Source of the DNA: Oscillospiraceae bacterium
GTDB taxonomy: Bacteria; Bacillota; Clostridia; Oscillospirales; Ruminococcaceae
NCBI GenBank assembly: GCA_020054675.1
Contig: JAIHAL010000007.1
Location: 1 to 64,000 of the forward strand
Length of the DNA: 64,000 nucleotides
Reading direction: 5' to 3'
Shown here: one piece after another, positions 7,154 to 17,394 of the stretch
Layout: each line of letters starts with the position of its first letter
How positions within the stretch are numbered: the first letter of the stretch is position 1
The notes under the pieces: generated by a model
What the model saw: only the letters and a program-made list of their open reading frames with translations
Databases searched by the model: none
What the model was told of the DNA's origin: nothing
Position numbers and translations under genes: made by a program

Positions 7154-8935
7154 TCACTGTGCATTCCCGCTGATATTATCCCCTAAAATCCTGTCATATG
7201 TAATCATATCAAGCTCCTTGTCATGAGGTATGGAGCTGTCATAGCTTGTTGAGTATACCGGCACCTCACGCATTTTGTCAAGCATGGTCTGTGCAATGGA
7301 GTCAAGCGGAACTCCCGCAGCATCCATTAAAACATACGGCAGATAAAACGACGAAATCTCCTCGTTTGGCACTTTTGAAAAATCCGCACCATAATTGCTC
7401 CACAAAAGATATGGCTGCTCATATAGCGTGCTGCAATTGTCACCGTCTATTCCAAGCTGGGAGTATACATTTCCCTCTCCCCTGAAGCAAGGCAAATGGT
7501 CGCCAATCATCAAAACTATTGTCGGCCGGTCTACGCTTTTAAGCTCCTCGGTAAAATCCCTGAAATTTTTAAGCACCTTTTGCACACGCGAAAGATATTC
7601 CTCAAACTCGGTTTTTCCCTCTGTGTCATAAGGCTGGTGATTTTCCATCGTGGTTGTATGTACATAAACCGGAGTATTCTTGTTTTCCATGAGCATCTGT
7701 TGTATCTGGTCATATATTACGGAGTCCGATATATAAGAGCCGTCATATTTTACTGGAACACTCAGGTTTTCCTCAAAATACATCTCATCAAAGCCAAAAT
7801 TTTTATATATTTCATCCCTGCTGTAAAAAGATGAAAGGAAAGTATGCACATAAGCAGTTTTATATCCAAGCTCATTATAATATTTTGCCATAGTCGGCTG
7901 GGGTCTGTCAAGCAAAAGTCTTTGCGGCATATTAGGGTCATTCAGGGATTTTAACGGAAGTCCGAACAAAAGCTCAAATTCAGTTCTCACGGTAAAGCTT
8001 GCAAAGGTCGGCACAACCGCTTTTCCCACGTGTCCCTCGGAGCATACCTTATCCCAGTCCGCATAGGTTCCCTCCGGAATTTCCAAGCCGTCAAAGCGTC
8101 TGAAATCCGTAAATGCCTCGGACATTACAACTATAACGTTAGGCATTTTGGAAAGGTCCGCATTTTGCTTTGCCGTGCTGTCCTCAATGATATTTTCCAC
8201 AGTTTCGACGGTATAATCCTCCGGTTCCTTAACCCTGTCCTTAACAGTTTCAGTAGCGCTTTCGGTAAAAAAGGCAAGGAAGCTGTTGTTGTCAAATTTT
8301 TCATTTACATTGAAAACATTATCCGCTTCGGTGGTATCTATTTCAAAAAAAGCATATACAGGCATTGCCACGGACGGAAGAAGTATCATGCATCCCCCGC
8401 ACAAAAGGCATGCCGCGGAGCTTAAAAAGCCTTTGACCCTGCTGATTTTAAGCACCGGTCTGAACCAAAACACCGCCGAAAGATAAGCAATCAACAATAA
8501 AGCATAGAAAACAAGCTCCGGAGTAATTTTTATGTAGGCAAAGCGCGCTATGTTTTCAGCATCCACGGACATTTTCAAATCTGAAATTTCAAAATGGTTT
8601 CCGCTTGTACCAAATTTAAAAAGCTCCACCGTACTGAATATAAAATACAAAAGTCCCGTAAACAGCGCCGCCGGAAATGCCCCTCTGAACAAAAACAAAA
8701 GCGTCCCGTAAATAATTGCAGCAACCATTATGTTGAAAAGCATTATGCTCGGCTTTTCGGATATAAAAAGCACCAGCTTCGACGGGGTTTTCATTTGATT
8801 TATTTCCGCAAGGCATACTATGAAAATCGGAAACAAAACGGCAAGAAAAAAATTAGTAAGCTTGTATTTTTTGCTGTTTTCAATTCTTTTGCCCGAAAGG
8901 TGCGCAAAAAAATCTTTTATTTTAAAAGTCAGCAT
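7154..8935 (-). CDS. LtaS-type membrane sulfatase / phosphoglycerol transferase
   Basis: The protein has 593 residues. The N-terminal half has about five transmembrane segments (roughly 25-190) and the remainder is an extracellular sulfatase-fold domain starting at PNVIVVMSEAFTD (about 264-276). The metal-site Glu in MSEAF, the candidate nucleophile Thr in FASFTVRTEFELL (about 308-320) and MIGDHLPCF (about 475-483) fit the lipoteichoic acid synthase / phosphoglycerol transferase family. It probably transfers phosphoglycerol or a related group to an envelope glycolipid or polymer outside the membrane. It leads a three-gene transcript. Confidence 0.85.
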   Translation of the reverse strand: MLTFKIKDFFAHLSGKRIENSKKYKLTNFFLAVLFPIFIVCLAEINQMKTPSKLVLFISEKPSIMLFNIMVAAIIYGTLLFLFRGAFPAALFTGLLYFIFSTVELFKFGTSGNHFEISDLKMSVDAENIARFAYIKITPELVFYALLLIAYLSAVFWFRPVLKISRVKGFLSSAACLLCGGCMILLPSVAMPVYAFFEIDTTEADNVFNVNEKFDNNSFLAFFTESATETVKDRVKEPEDYTVETVENIIEDSTAKQNADLSKMPNVIVVMSEAFTDFRRFDGLEIPEGTYADWDKVCSEGHVGKAVVPTFASFTVRTEFELLFGLPLKSLNDPNMPQRLLLDRPQPTMAKYYNELGYKTAYVHTFLSSFYSRDEIYKNFGFDEMYFEENLSVPVKYDGSYISDSVIYDQIQQMLMENKNTPVYVHTTTMENHQPYDTEGKTEFEEYLSRVQKVLKNFRDFTEELKSVDRPTIVLMIGDHLPCFRGEGNVYSQLGIDGDNCSTLYEQPYLLWSNYGADFSKVPNEEISSFYLPYVLMDAAGVPLDSIAQTMLDKMREVPVYSTSYDSSIPHDKELDMITYDRILGDNISGNAQ

Positions 8936-8989
8936 TGTAAATCTCCCGCAACAACCGCAATATTTTTACGCAGTTTTTTCGCACAATAC

Positions 8990-9018
8990 ATATTAGCACA
9001 TAAAAAAATGCTTTTCAA
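8990..9018 (-). promoter_or_regulatory. Sigma-A promoter for the LtaS-like gene
   Basis: On the minus strand TTGAAA (9013-9018) and TAATAT (8990-8995) are spaced 17 bp apart, with TGC before the -10 box. It lies 55 nt upstream of the start codon. Confidence 0.65.
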
Positions 9019-9155
9019 TGCCGTTTTTGCATTTTGTATACTTATTAAAATGTATTTGAAAGTTTTCAACTTTTTTGTTGATTTATAAAAGTGTTTTTTG
9101 TTAAAATGCAATAATACTTCTTTGCCGGTGTTGTATTTTTTCGTTTTAATATCTA

Positions 9156-9206
9156 TTGACAAAGCGCTTTGTTTGATGTATAGTTAATTACACAAGTAAC
9201 TAACTA
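9156..9206 (+). promoter_or_regulatory. Sigma-A promoter with inverted repeats, efflux operon
   Basis: TTGACA (9156-9161) and TATAGT (9179-9184) are separated by 17 bp. The spacer contains the perfect palindrome AAAGCGCTTT (9161-9170). Just past the -10 box TAGTTA (9181-9186) and TAACTA (9201-9206) form a spaced inverted repeat. Either could be an operator for a regulator of the drug- or peptide-efflux operon; no regulator gene is adjacent. Confidence 0.7.
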
Positions 9207-9234
9207 TATAACTTAAATGCCAAGGAGCTGACTT

Positions 9235-10917
9235 ATGAAAAACCGAGCATATTTTTTAACGGCAATTGTATCGGCGGCAGTGCTTTTATCTGCCTGCTCC
9301 CCAAACGGAGGAACCATTAAGGTAAACAGCGTTACCCTTAAAACCGAAACATTAAAGAACAAAATCAGCGCAACCGGAGTCGTTGAAAGCACGGAAAGCA
9401 AAAATGTCTATTCAACCCTTACATATCCGGTAAAATCCGTCAATGTAAAAGTTGGGGACGCGGTAAATGCCGGCGATGTCCTCTGCGTTATCGACAGCAA
9501 GGATTTGGAGCAACAGATTGCCCAAAAGCAAGCCGCCCTTGATTCCTCAAACACGAGCTCATACTACCAGCTTGTTGAAAGCGAAAAAAAGTATAACGAA
9601 GCCAAAAACAATCTTGACAACGGGCTTAACAGCGAGCTTAATGCCGCAGAAGCAGCGCTGAAAAGCGCAAAAATAGACCTTGACAGCGCAAAAGCAAAAT
9701 ACGAAAATGCCCAGAAATCCCAAACAACCAACGGCAACAAGGCTCTGCTTGACGCTTATGACGCATACTCAAAGGCTAAAAACAACTACGAAGGCAAAAA
9801 GGCCGAATATTATTCCGAGCTTGCCAAGGATTACAGAACAGATGAGGATGCAGTAAAAGCTGCTGAGGAAAAGCTTGCAAGCCTTAAAAGCGATTGGCTT
9901 AAAGCAAAGGATGAATTAAGCGATGCACAGGGCAAGGATTCCATAACCGTCCAAAAGGCAACCGAAAAGGTAGACAAAGCAAAACAGGCCTATGATGACC
10001 AGCTTGAAGAAATCTACAAACTGATAAAAACCAGCGAGCTTGAAGATATAAGAAAAACCCTTGCGTCCTATGAAGAAACTTATGACAGCGCAAAACAAAC
10101 CTATGATGAAAAAGTGGAGCAGTTCGGCGGTGATTTGCTTACTTACAAATCTTCTTACGAAACCGCTCAGGTAAATTATGACAAGGCACTTTCGGCATAT
10201 GAGGCAACAAAGCTTTCTGTAAATCAGCAGCTTGAATCCTACAAAAACGACCTTGAAAAGAACAAGGCAATCGCCTCAAATGAACCGTCCGTGCTTGAGC
10301 TTGCCGCACTAAGAGAAAAACTTAACGACTGCACGGTAAAATCCCCTATTGCCGGAACAGTAACCGCCATTTATGCAAAAGAAGGCACCCCTCCAAACGG
10401 CGTCATGTTTGTGGTTGAAAACACAAAGGCCCTTAAAATAAAGGCTTATGTCAAGGAATATGATATAAACAGCATTGCCGAAAACATGAAGGTGCTTATT
10501 GAATCCGATGCAACCGGCGACGATAAATACGAGGGCTATATAAGCAGAATTTCTCCCGCTGCCCAAAAGGACAGCTCAAACGCAACCCAATTTGAAATTG
10601 AAGTTACAGTTAAAACTCCCCAAACAAAACTGCTCATAGGCATGAACACAAGGCTTGAAATAATCGCCCAAGAAAAAGAAAATGTTGTCGGAGTGCGCTA
10701 TGACGCAATCGGCACCGGAGATGACGGCTCAAGCTTTGTTTACATCGCGCAAAAGAACGAAAAAGGAACATATATCGTAAAAAAAGTTCCCGTAACAACC
10801 GGAATGGAAACGGATTTTGAAGTCGAAATAAGCGGCGAGGGAATTTCGGACGGAAGCATAGTCATAACGGACATAAACAAGGTTCGTGACGGCATGACAG
10901 TTTCGCTGTCCGAATGA
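9235..10917 (+). CDS. Efflux adaptor lipoprotein, MacA/YknX type
   Basis: The protein has 560 residues. The N-terminus carries a lipoprotein signal ending LLSAC, so the mature protein is probably lipidated at Cys-21. A first half of a biotinyl-lipoyl-like domain (VKVGDAVNAGDVLCVID) is followed by an unusually long helical hairpin of about 290 residues (about 88-375) rich in Lys, Glu, Asp and Ala, then the second lipoyl half (VKSPIAGTVTAIYAKEGT) and beta-barrel domains. Family members link an ABC permease to the extracellular side. It is followed by its ATPase and permease. AAGGAG precedes the ATG. Confidence 0.9.
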   Translation: MKNRAYFLTAIVSAAVLLSACSPNGGTIKVNSVTLKTETLKNKISATGVVESTESKNVYSTLTYPVKSVNVKVGDAVNAGDVLCVIDSKDLEQQIAQKQAALDSSNTSSYYQLVESEKKYNEAKNNLDNGLNSELNAAEAALKSAKIDLDSAKAKYENAQKSQTTNGNKALLDAYDAYSKAKNNYEGKKAEYYSELAKDYRTDEDAVKAAEEKLASLKSDWLKAKDELSDAQGKDSITVQKATEKVDKAKQAYDDQLEEIYKLIKTSELEDIRKTLASYEETYDSAKQTYDEKVEQFGGDLLTYKSSYETAQVNYDKALSAYEATKLSVNQQLESYKNDLEKNKAIASNEPSVLELAALREKLNDCTVKSPIAGTVTAIYAKEGTPPNGVMFVVENTKALKIKAYVKEYDINSIAENMKVLIESDATGDDKYEGYISRISPAAQKDSSNATQFEIEVTVKTPQTKLLIGMNTRLEIIAQEKENVVGVRYDAIGTGDDGSSFVYIAQKNEKGTYIVKKVPVTTGMETDFEVEISGEGISDGSIVITDINKVRDGMTVSLSE

Positions 10918-10928
10918 GCGGAGGAATT

Positions 10929-11642
10929 ATGGAAGGCAAAACAATAATTGAAATGCACGGGATAATCAAGGCATTTTACATAGGCACCCCAAACCAGCTT
11001 GAAATCCTGCACGGCATCAACCTTACCGTAAAGGAGGGTGAATTTGTATCCATAGTAGGCGCATCAGGCTCCGGCAAATCAACGCTTATGAACATAATAG
11101 GCGTGCTTGACCGCCCGACTGCCGGAAATTACATCCTTGACGGGATACAAATAAACTCCGTCGGGGACAAAAAGCTTTCAGAAATAAGGAACAAAAAGAT
11201 AGGCTTTGTATTCCAAAACTTCAACCTTATTTCAAGGACAAGTGCCATAAAAAACATTGAGCTTCCCATGCTTTATGCTGGGATTCCAAAGCAAAAGCGC
11301 ACACAGCGCGCAAAAGAGCTTTTGGAGCTTGTTGAAATGCAGGACAGGGCATCACATATGCCGAACGAGCTTTCCGGAGGGCAAAAGCAAAGGGTTGCCA
11401 TTGCAAGAGCCATGGCAAACGACCCGGCAATAATCCTTGCCGACGAGCCTACCGGAGCTCTTGACAGCCACACTGGCCGGCTTGTTATGGATATCTTCCA
11501 CAGGCTCAACAAAGAACAGGGCAAAACAATAGTCCTGATAACGCACAACCATGAGCTTGCCGCCGAAACCGACAGGATTATCACCATGAAAGACGGAATG
11601 ACTTATGAAAATCCCGACGAGAAAGGGGGCGGCGGGCAATGA
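10929..11642 (+). CDS. ABC transporter ATP-binding protein, MacB/YknY type
   Basis: The 237-residue ATPase has Walker [11 protein letters not shown]-loop FVFQNFNL, signature [14 protein letters not shown] and Walker [10 protein letters not shown], all intact. It belongs to the LolD/MacB/FtsE-like group that powers mechanotransmission transporters. I chose the ATG at 10929, which has GGAGG just before it, over the ATG overlapping the upstream stop. It partners the adaptor before it and the permease after it, whose start overlaps its stop codon. Confidence 0.94.
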   Translation: MEGKTIIEMHGIIKAFYIGTPNQLEILHGINLTVKEGEFVSIVGASGSGKSTLMNIIGVLDRPTAGNYILDGIQINSVGDKKLSEIRNKKIGFVFQNFNLISRTSAIKNIELPMLYAGIPKQKRTQRAKELLELVEMQDRASHMPNELSGGQKQRVAIARAMANDPAIILADEPTGALDSHTGRLVMDIFHRLNKEQGKTIVLITHNHELAAETDRIITMKDGMTYENPDEKGGGGQ

Positions 11643-12886
11643 ACATAGGCGAAAACATACTGCTTGCCCTGGCAAGCCTTAAAGCCAACAAAATGCGCGC
11701 CCTGCTGACCATGCTTGGTATAATCATAGGCATATCCTCGGTAATTATGATAACAACGCTCGGCAATGCCCTGCAAGGCAGCGTGACGTCAACATTTGAA
11801 AATTTCGGCACAAACCTTATAGAGCTTTACATTGCCTACAAGGACGACTCAACAAGCCGTCCGGTTGATAAAAAAGACCTTATCTCCGATGAAATGATAG
11901 AAATTTTCAAAGAACAGTACGGCGAAAAAATACTTTCAATAAGCACTTCATCAGATGTTGGAAAGGGTAAAATCAAAGTCGGCAGAAGCGATGTCAAATT
12001 AAACATTTCCGGCACGAACGAAGGCTTTTGCGAATCCAATGCCATTGAAATCACCAATGGGAGATTCATAAGTGAAAAGGATATAAAGGGCGCAAAAAAT
12101 GTAGTTGTAATTTCCGACAAGGCAGTTTCAAAGCTTTTCCCAAAAGGCACTGACCCAATAGGAAAGGAACTTAAAATAAAAACTGATTCCGGCACGCTTC
12201 CCATGACTGTAATCGGTGTTTATAAATCAAAGGTATCCCAAATGATGTCGGCAATGATGATGTCCGACAGCGAAACCACAAACGCCTACATACCTATTTC
12301 AACGGCTCAAAGGTTTATGAATTCAGACAGCGGTTACAGATATTTTGATTTTAAGGCCGCCCAAGGACTTGATTATAAAAAATTTGCCGAAGAAACCGCA
12401 AGCTTTATGAATGAAAGGTTTTATAAGGACAATGCGTATTTTCAAATCAAATCCTATTGCCTTGAACAGCAGCTTGACAGCTTTATGCAGGTTTTGGATG
12501 TGGTTAAGATTGTAATAACCATAATTGCCGGAATTTCACTGCTTGTCGGCGGAATTGGCGTTATGAACATCATGCTTGTTTCGGTAACCGAACGCACAAG
12601 GGAAATCGGCGTGCGAAAAGCGCTTGGGGCAACAAACGGCGCAATAAGGATGCAGTTTATTGTAGAATCCATAATAATTTGTCTTGTAGGAGGAATTATA
12701 GGAATTCTGCTCGGCCTGCTGCTTGGAAACATTGGGGCGCTTATTATCGGAAGTCCAGCGGCGCCGTCAATAAGCGGCATAATAACCGCAGTTACATTTT
12801 CAGTTGCAATAGGCGTATTCTTTGGATATTATCCTGCAAACAAAGCCGCAAAACTCGACCCGATAGAAGCTTTAAGATACGAATAA
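11639..12886 (+). CDS. ABC transporter permease, MacB/YknZ type
   Basis: The protein has 415 residues with the MacB topology: one transmembrane helix at about 20-42, a large extracellular domain at about 45-280, and three C-terminal helices (about 283-310, 335-365 and 375-400). The N-terminal segment [15 protein letters not shown] and the [17 protein letters not shown] coupling region are characteristic. It forms the membrane part of the tripartite pump with the two genes upstream. The substrate may be an antimicrobial peptide, a macrolide or an envelope lipid; sequence does not decide. Confidence 0.94.
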   Translation: MNIGENILLALASLKANKMRALLTMLGIIIGISSVIMITTLGNALQGSVTSTFENFGTNLIELYIAYKDDSTSRPVDKKDLISDEMIEIFKEQYGEKILSISTSSDVGKGKIKVGRSDVKLNISGTNEGFCESNAIEITNGRFISEKDIKGAKNVVVISDKAVSKLFPKGTDPIGKELKIKTDSGTLPMTVIGVYKSKVSQMMSAMMMSDSETTNAYIPISTAQRFMNSDSGYRYFDFKAAQGLDYKKFAEETASFMNERFYKDNAYFQIKSYCLEQQLDSFMQVLDVVKIVITIIAGISLLVGGIGVMNIMLVSVTERTREIGVRKALGATNGAIRMQFIVESIIICLVGGIIGILLGLLLGNIGALIIGSPAAPSISGIITAVTFSVAIGVFFGYYPANKAAKLDPIEALRYE

Positions 12887-12889
12887 AAA

Positions 12890-12930
12890 CAAAACAGCCA
12901 TCCAAACAACGGATGGCTGTTTTGTTTTTA
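12890..12930. terminator. Bidirectional intrinsic terminator
   Basis: AACAGCCATCC and GGATGGCTGTT pair around AAACAAC, flanked by A-rich and T-rich runs. It separates the convergent permease and esterase genes and overlaps the last bases of the esterase gene. Confidence 0.9.
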
Positions 12931-13710
12931 CTTCAATGCCCAAATAAGCGCTTTTTCTATGTATTCATCCCAGAATTTCCAGTCATGGACTCCGGGCCCT
13001 TCGACATAGGCATGCTCAATCCCAAGCGAATTCAAGAAATCGTGATATGCACGATTTTGGGCAATAAGGAAATCCTCCGTTCCGCACGCCATATAAATTG
13101 ACGGGACTTCCTTGCCTTCTTTTTTAAGATTTGCCGCAAGAGCTTCCGGGTCCTTGTCGCTGCCGACAATCTTGTCAAGCTCTCCGAAAACCCTCCTGCA
13201 ATAAGCGTAATCCGCCATAGGGTCCTTGTAATCCGGCGGGATTTGGGCCACGTCGCGGATTATCAAAGCAGATGAAAGCGCAATGATTCTGCCGAAATTA
13301 AAGTGATATTTAAGACCGGTGCGCATAGCGCCGTATCCGCCCATGGAAAGGCCGCCTATAAAGGTATCCTCCCTTTTGTCCGAAAGAGGAAATACTTTGC
13401 GTGTAAACTCCACAAGCTCGGCACCCACATATTCACTGTAAAGTTCGCTCTTTTCGGTATCGTCAAGATAAAAGCTGTTTTCCCCCGATGGCATGAATAC
13501 GGCAATTCCATACTGTGAGGAAAGCTGTCTTATTCTTGTATTGCATATCCAGTCCATATAATCGCCAAAAAATCCGTTTAAAAGGTACAGCGATTTCAAA
13601 GGGGTTTTGGGAAGCTCCTCTTCGTTTCCGGCATCAAGAGGTACAAGCGCGTTAAATGAAACATTTCTTCTTATTGCCTTTGAGAAAAAATTAACCTGAA
13701 AAAAAGCCAT
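12928..13710 (-). CDS. Alpha/beta-hydrolase esterase, EstA / tributyrin esterase family
   Basis: The 260-residue protein has a complete catalytic triad in the expected order: nucleophile Ser in GGLSMGGYGAM (about 119-129), Asp in ACGTEDFLIAQ (about 212-222), and His in GVHDWKFWDEYI (about 241-252). It matches the cytosolic esterase D / EstA group, acting on short-chain esters and possibly acetylated carbohydrates. There is no signal peptide. It is a single gene converging on the efflux operon. Confidence 0.9.
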   Translation of the reverse strand: MAFFQVNFFSKAIRRNVSFNALVPLDAGNEEELPKTPLKSLYLLNGFFGDYMDWICNTRIRQLSSQYGIAVFMPSGENSFYLDDTEKSELYSEYVGAELVEFTRKVFPLSDKREDTFIGGLSMGGYGAMRTGLKYHFNFGRIIALSSALIIRDVAQIPPDYKDPMADYAYCRRVFGELDKIVGSDKDPEALAANLKKEGKEVPSIYMACGTEDFLIAQNRAYHDFLNSLGIEHAYVEGPGVHDWKFWDEYIEKALIWALK

Positions 13711-13775
13711 TTTTTATCAACTCCTTATGCTTATATTTTATACCCAAGCCGCAAAAAAATCAATAACAATACATT

Positions 13776-13812
13776 AAAAACCCGCCCTTCTCTTAAAAGA
13801 GGGCGGGTTTAT
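13776..13812 (-). terminator. Intrinsic terminator after the DUF4914 gene
   Basis: On the minus strand AAACCCGCCCTCTTTT and AGAGAAGGGCGGGTTTTT form a strong hairpin with a T tract, 45 nt beyond the stop codon of the DUF4914 gene. Confidence 0.85.
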
Positions 13813-13856
13813 CCCAATTGCCATGTCGAAAAATAACAGAAAGGGATTTTCTATAT

Positions 13857-15728
13857 TTAAAGCTTCATTGGGATCAAATTTATATAATCTTCAAGGCCTT
13901 TGCCCGACAAGCAGCATTCAATGATTTTTCTTCCAAGCGGGTCAAGTTCCGGCGTCAAAAATTTAGAAAGTTCTTCTTTAAAGAAATTTTCAAGCATTTT
14001 TGCGCCTGCTTCATACCCTTCATTTCCGACTTCGGGCTGACAGTTTACCTGCAAAAAGCCCTTTGGCAAAAATGTTCCGTCAACTTTAAGGGATTCAAGC
14101 GAATATCCAAGCAGCGAACATTTAGATTCCACAAGCTGCTCAGGTTTAAATCTTGCGCTTCCCCTTCTTGCAAGATATTCTCTCGCAATCCATTGCGGCA
14201 TAAAGCCTACTTTATATGCACCGACATGCTGGTTTGGTATAAGTATAAACCTTGTATTTGAAGTTTCAATAATTTGTTTAAGCAAAAGGTTTGCCTGAAC
14301 GACCTGCTTGCCTGTTGCAAAAGGCCAATAAGAACCGACTCCTTCGCTTGACATTCCGGCAGAATCGGTTATGCTCGGATTATCATGCCCTCTTGGAGCA
14401 ACCAGCCTCCAAAGCCATGCAAGCGCCGGAGGCAGCATATGGAAACATCCTATAATGCCATAAGAAGGTTTTTCCTTTGTACAAGCCGGAGTGCGTATGC
14501 CAAAACTTCTTACGTCTACTTCAACAGGCTCATTCACCACATTCGGCACAAAGGCCCTCGGCATAATCACACGCGGATTTGGACAAGGCTTGCCCGGCTC
14601 ATCCATTGTATGTTCCCAAATCAGGCACGTGGCCCCCGGAACACCTTGTAAATTCAAGAAGATAAGCGGCTCTTTCGGATGAATGCAGAGAGATTCATGC
14701 TGCGGGTCCGTGCCATATTTGGTTATATGATTTATTCTTAAAAACCATCCGTTTTCAGCATCCACAACCCTAAGCCTTTTGCTGCCATTTTGCAGACTTG
14801 GGTGACAAAGCGCCATATCGTCTGTAACCGGCTTAAGCTCGCAAGTTTCTTTAAGCTCCAAATAGAGCTTTTCATTTGTAACAAGGTTTTTGCCAAGCAA
14901 AACCCTGCCGTCCATTTCCTTATGGATATATTCAATCATCTCGCTTTTGCCGCCGCCGGAAGCCCCTTCGTGCATTATTACAATTTCATTGTCATAAGGA
15001 GTTATCACTTTTACCGTTGACCCATGAACCGTAACCCAGCCTTCATTTTCGCCAATATTTAACAGAACGCCGTAAATCCCTTTTTTTGCACTCGGCCCCG
15101 GATATAAATTGTATGAGAACAGCTCGTGCATTTGGTCAAGTCTGTTATGAACTACAATTTGCTTGCCGTTAAAATGCGTATGCCTGAAAGGCGGAGCAAG
15201 ATAAATTATTGCCCTTGGGTTAAATCCCTCCGGAATTTTGCTTTTAGGGATAAATCCCTGCAAATCAGCAAGCCCTGCGGCAAAAAACGCGGCATTTTGA
15301 GGAGCTACCAAAAGAGCCGGGTATCCAAGCTCCATTCCTCCCGCCATAAACGGAAGCAAAAGAAGTTTTTGAGTTTTAAGCCACTCAAAAGTTTTCTCTC
15401 TTAATTCGCCAAAATCCTTGCCATATACATCTGAATACCTTGGCTTATCAGTTTCTCGTCCGTCTGCTATGACCATGCAGTCAGGATCTCTTCTGCGCAT
15501 ATATGCATCAGTATAATTTACTGCCGCACCATTTTTGCATTTTGCAACAGTAGCTTCAACCACTTTCCCAAAGCCCGGGACATCATAAACAATTTCAAAG
15601 AAATCTTTATCCCCTCCAAGGGCCATTTTTAAAAGCTCATCACGCTTTTCGGCAATAAAAACGCTTTCTGCGGTTTCCAAAGCATCACTTAATTCCTTAG
15701 GCAAAACAAATTTTTCTGCAACTGACAT
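13857..15728 (-). CDS. DUF4914-family P-loop protein
   Basis: The protein has 623 residues, with the start set at the ATG behind GGAGGG (15728) rather than at an upstream codon 30 residues earlier. A glycine-rich loop GASGGGKSEM at residues 255-264 closely resembles a phosphate-binding loop, and the overall order of conserved blocks reminded me of phosphoenolpyruvate carboxykinase-like folds, but that is only an impression. I recognise the family as DUF4914, whose function is unknown. No signal peptide or membrane segment is seen. It is preceded by a terminator-containing leader that shares a motif with the purK leader, which suggests co-regulation with the purine genes and the DUF3360 transporter next door. 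Confidence 0.78.
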   Translation of the reverse strand: MSVAEKFVLPKELSDALETAESVFIAEKRDELLKMALGGDKDFFEIVYDVPGFGKVVEATVAKCKNGAAVNYTDAYMRRRDPDCMVIADGRETDKPRYSDVYGKDFGELREKTFEWLKTQKLLLLPFMAGGMELGYPALLVAPQNAAFFAAGLADLQGFIPKSKIPEGFNPRAIIYLAPPFRHTHFNGKQIVVHNRLDQMHELFSYNLYPGPSAKKGIYGVLLNIGENEGWVTVHGSTVKVITPYDNEIVIMHEGASGGGKSEMIEYIHKEMDGRVLLGKNLVTNEKLYLELKETCELKPVTDDMALCHPSLQNGSKRLRVVDAENGWFLRINHITKYGTDPQHESLCIHPKEPLIFLNLQGVPGATCLIWEHTMDEPGKPCPNPRVIMPRAFVPNVVNEPVEVDVRSFGIRTPACTKEKPSYGIIGCFHMLPPALAWLWRLVAPRGHDNPSITDSAGMSSEGVGSYWPFATGKQVVQANLLLKQIIETSNTRFILIPNQHVGAYKVGFMPQWIAREYLARRGSARFKPEQLVESKCSLLGYSLESLKVDGTFLPKGFLQVNCQPEVGNEGYEAGAKMLENFFKEELSKFLTPELDPLGRKIIECCLSGKGLEDYINLIPMKL

Positions 15729-15829
15729 TTGCCAACACCCTCCTTTTATTCTCTTGTTTGTATGCTTATTTTTTTGTTTTTTTGCAGACACCACTCTTTT
15801 CAAAAAACAAAGCGGCAAATTAAGGAAAC

Positions 15830-15907
15830 AAAAAGCCGATATTCAATGTTTTACATTGAATATCGGCTTACGCTCCGACTGGTTTAAAACCTTTCATTGC
15901 ATCTTCC
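15830..15907 (-). promoter_or_regulatory. Attenuator-type leader of the DUF4914 gene, twin motif copy A
   Basis: On the minus strand a motif runs from GGAAGA (15907) through AAAGGTTTTAAACCAGTCG to GTAAG (about 15868). It is directly followed by a perfect terminator hairpin, 14-bp arms at 15835-15848 and 15854-15867, and a T tract. The same motif and arrangement occur before purK at 19066-19155. The tight coupling of a conserved motif to a terminator fits a riboswitch or protein-dependent attenuator. I could not match it to purine, ZTP, PRPP, THF or other classes I know. Confidence 0.6.
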
Positions 15908-15990
15908 GCTTATTTAATATAATCTTATCTTATTTATTCCGTTTAAAAAACATTTTTTTTAAAATTTAAAATGACTATTTTTTTAATTGA

Positions 15991-17373
15991 TTATTTTAAG
16001 AAATTGGCAAACAAAAACGCCGCCACTGTAATTATTAGAAAGAATGCGGTTATAAAGAGGTCTTTTTTAGATAATGGGTTTTTTTCTCCTGAATTTTTAA
16101 AAAAACCAAAATTTTCAGCAAAAAGTGAAATTGCCCAGCCTAAAACAGGATTTATTGCAATTCCCGCAACAATGCAAACTATCGCGGCAGAAATTGTTTC
16201 AGACGTTTTCAAATTTGCAAGACCGACTTCAACGAGCGGAACATAAACTCCAAATATAAGAACCATCCAAAGCAAAGGCGGAAAAACCGCCATATCTATC
16301 GGAAACCCTAAAATTCCAAAAGTCAAGCCAAAAATGCCAAGCATCAAAGCGCTTGCTCCAATCGGTCTTTTTACCGTTGCAAGAGGAATCATAAAGCTCC
16401 TCCATACTGCGGCAATTTGCGCTCCTCCAAGCAAAACTCCTGCAATATCCCTAATAGAAGCTAAAAAATAGGTGGAATTCATATCAAAAACAGCTTTTTT
16501 TGCTTCTTTCGGATAATTTGCCTCTGCTATCGCCCTTATAGCCAAAGCGTCAGGCGGCCACATGACCACAGCAAGCAAAGCAAAAGGCAGCGCCTTTACA
16601 AAATTTCCGGCATTAAGCCCCCAGCCTATTCCCCATTTTTCATTCCACCATTCCGAAGGGTTTATTATCGGAAATCCGATTCCTGTTTTAAATTCCGGAA
16701 AAATTGAAAAACACGATGATATTAAAATCGCAGTCAAAGCACATGCAGGTATTATAAGCCATTTCAATTTGAATTTATTCAATGCAATATATAAAATTAT
16801 ACCCAAAACCAAAATTAAAGCAAATAAAATCTGCGCCTCATTCTTTGATGACCAGTTTTTTAAATTTTCAAGAGAACTGCTTATCCCTATAAAACCCGAC
16901 AAAAGGATTACTCCTGCTTTTGTTCCTTCCCTGTTTATTGCAACAACCTTTTCAAAATATTTGAAAATTGATGCGCCAAGGCCTAAAATTCCTATTAAAA
17001 TACCCAGCGGAAGCGGATGAACACCCGCTGCAACCATTGCCGGAACCATTGGTATCAGAGCTGCATGCGTTCCCGGAGGCCCTGCATATGGATTTAAAAA
17101 TGCACAGAATATTATTGCAAAAATGCTTGCCACGAATATTTCAAGCCTGACATTTTCAGTTGCAAACGAAGGGTCGGATATATTAAATCCTGCCGCCCAT
17201 GCTCCTGCAAAAGCCGCTACGAGGGATATTTTCCCTATTGCTCCGGACAATGCCGGAACTATATCTTCAACTCTAAAACTATAATCCTTAAATGGGATAT
17301 TTATGCGCCATTTTTTAGGGCCATATGCTTTTAAATCGTCATCCAAAAGCTGCTGGCGATTTATTTTACCCAA
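15991..17373 (-). CDS. DUF3360-family membrane transporter
   Basis: The protein has 460 residues, an N-terminal cytosolic stretch of about 35 and then roughly 11-12 transmembrane segments. The segment FLNPYAGPPGTHAALIPMVPAMVAAGVHPLPLG (positions about 91-123) and later GWGLNAGNF and LGGAQIAAVWRSF are typical of DUF3360 proteins, which resemble anion or nucleobase permeases. The start is a TTG eight bases after AGGGG. It is the third gene after purK and purE in one transcript, so a purine-related substrate is a reasonable but unproven guess. Confidence 0.8.
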   Translation of the reverse strand: MGKINRQQLLDDDLKAYGPKKWRINIPFKDYSFRVEDIVPALSGAIGKISLVAAFAGAWAAGFNISDPSFATENVRLEIFVASIFAIIFCAFLNPYAGPPGTHAALIPMVPAMVAAGVHPLPLGILIGILGLGASIFKYFEKVVAINREGTKAGVILLSGFIGISSSLENLKNWSSKNEAQILFALILVLGIILYIALNKFKLKWLIIPACALTAILISSCFSIFPEFKTGIGFPIINPSEWWNEKWGIGWGLNAGNFVKALPFALLAVVMWPPDALAIRAIAEANYPKEAKKAVFDMNSTYFLASIRDIAGVLLGGAQIAAVWRSFMIPLATVKRPIGASALMLGIFGLTFGILGFPIDMAVFPPLLWMVLIFGVYVPLVEVGLANLKTSETISAAIVCIVAGIAINPVLGWAISLFAENFGFFKNSGEKNPLSKKDLFITAFFLIITVAAFLFANFLK

Positions 17374-17394
17374 AATTTCAGCCCCTTTTTGTTT

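Noticed and set aside
8594..9088. Plus-strand open frame of 164 codons
   Set aside because: It lies opposite the LtaS-like gene and its promoter, with low-complexity Lys-rich translation and no ribosome site.
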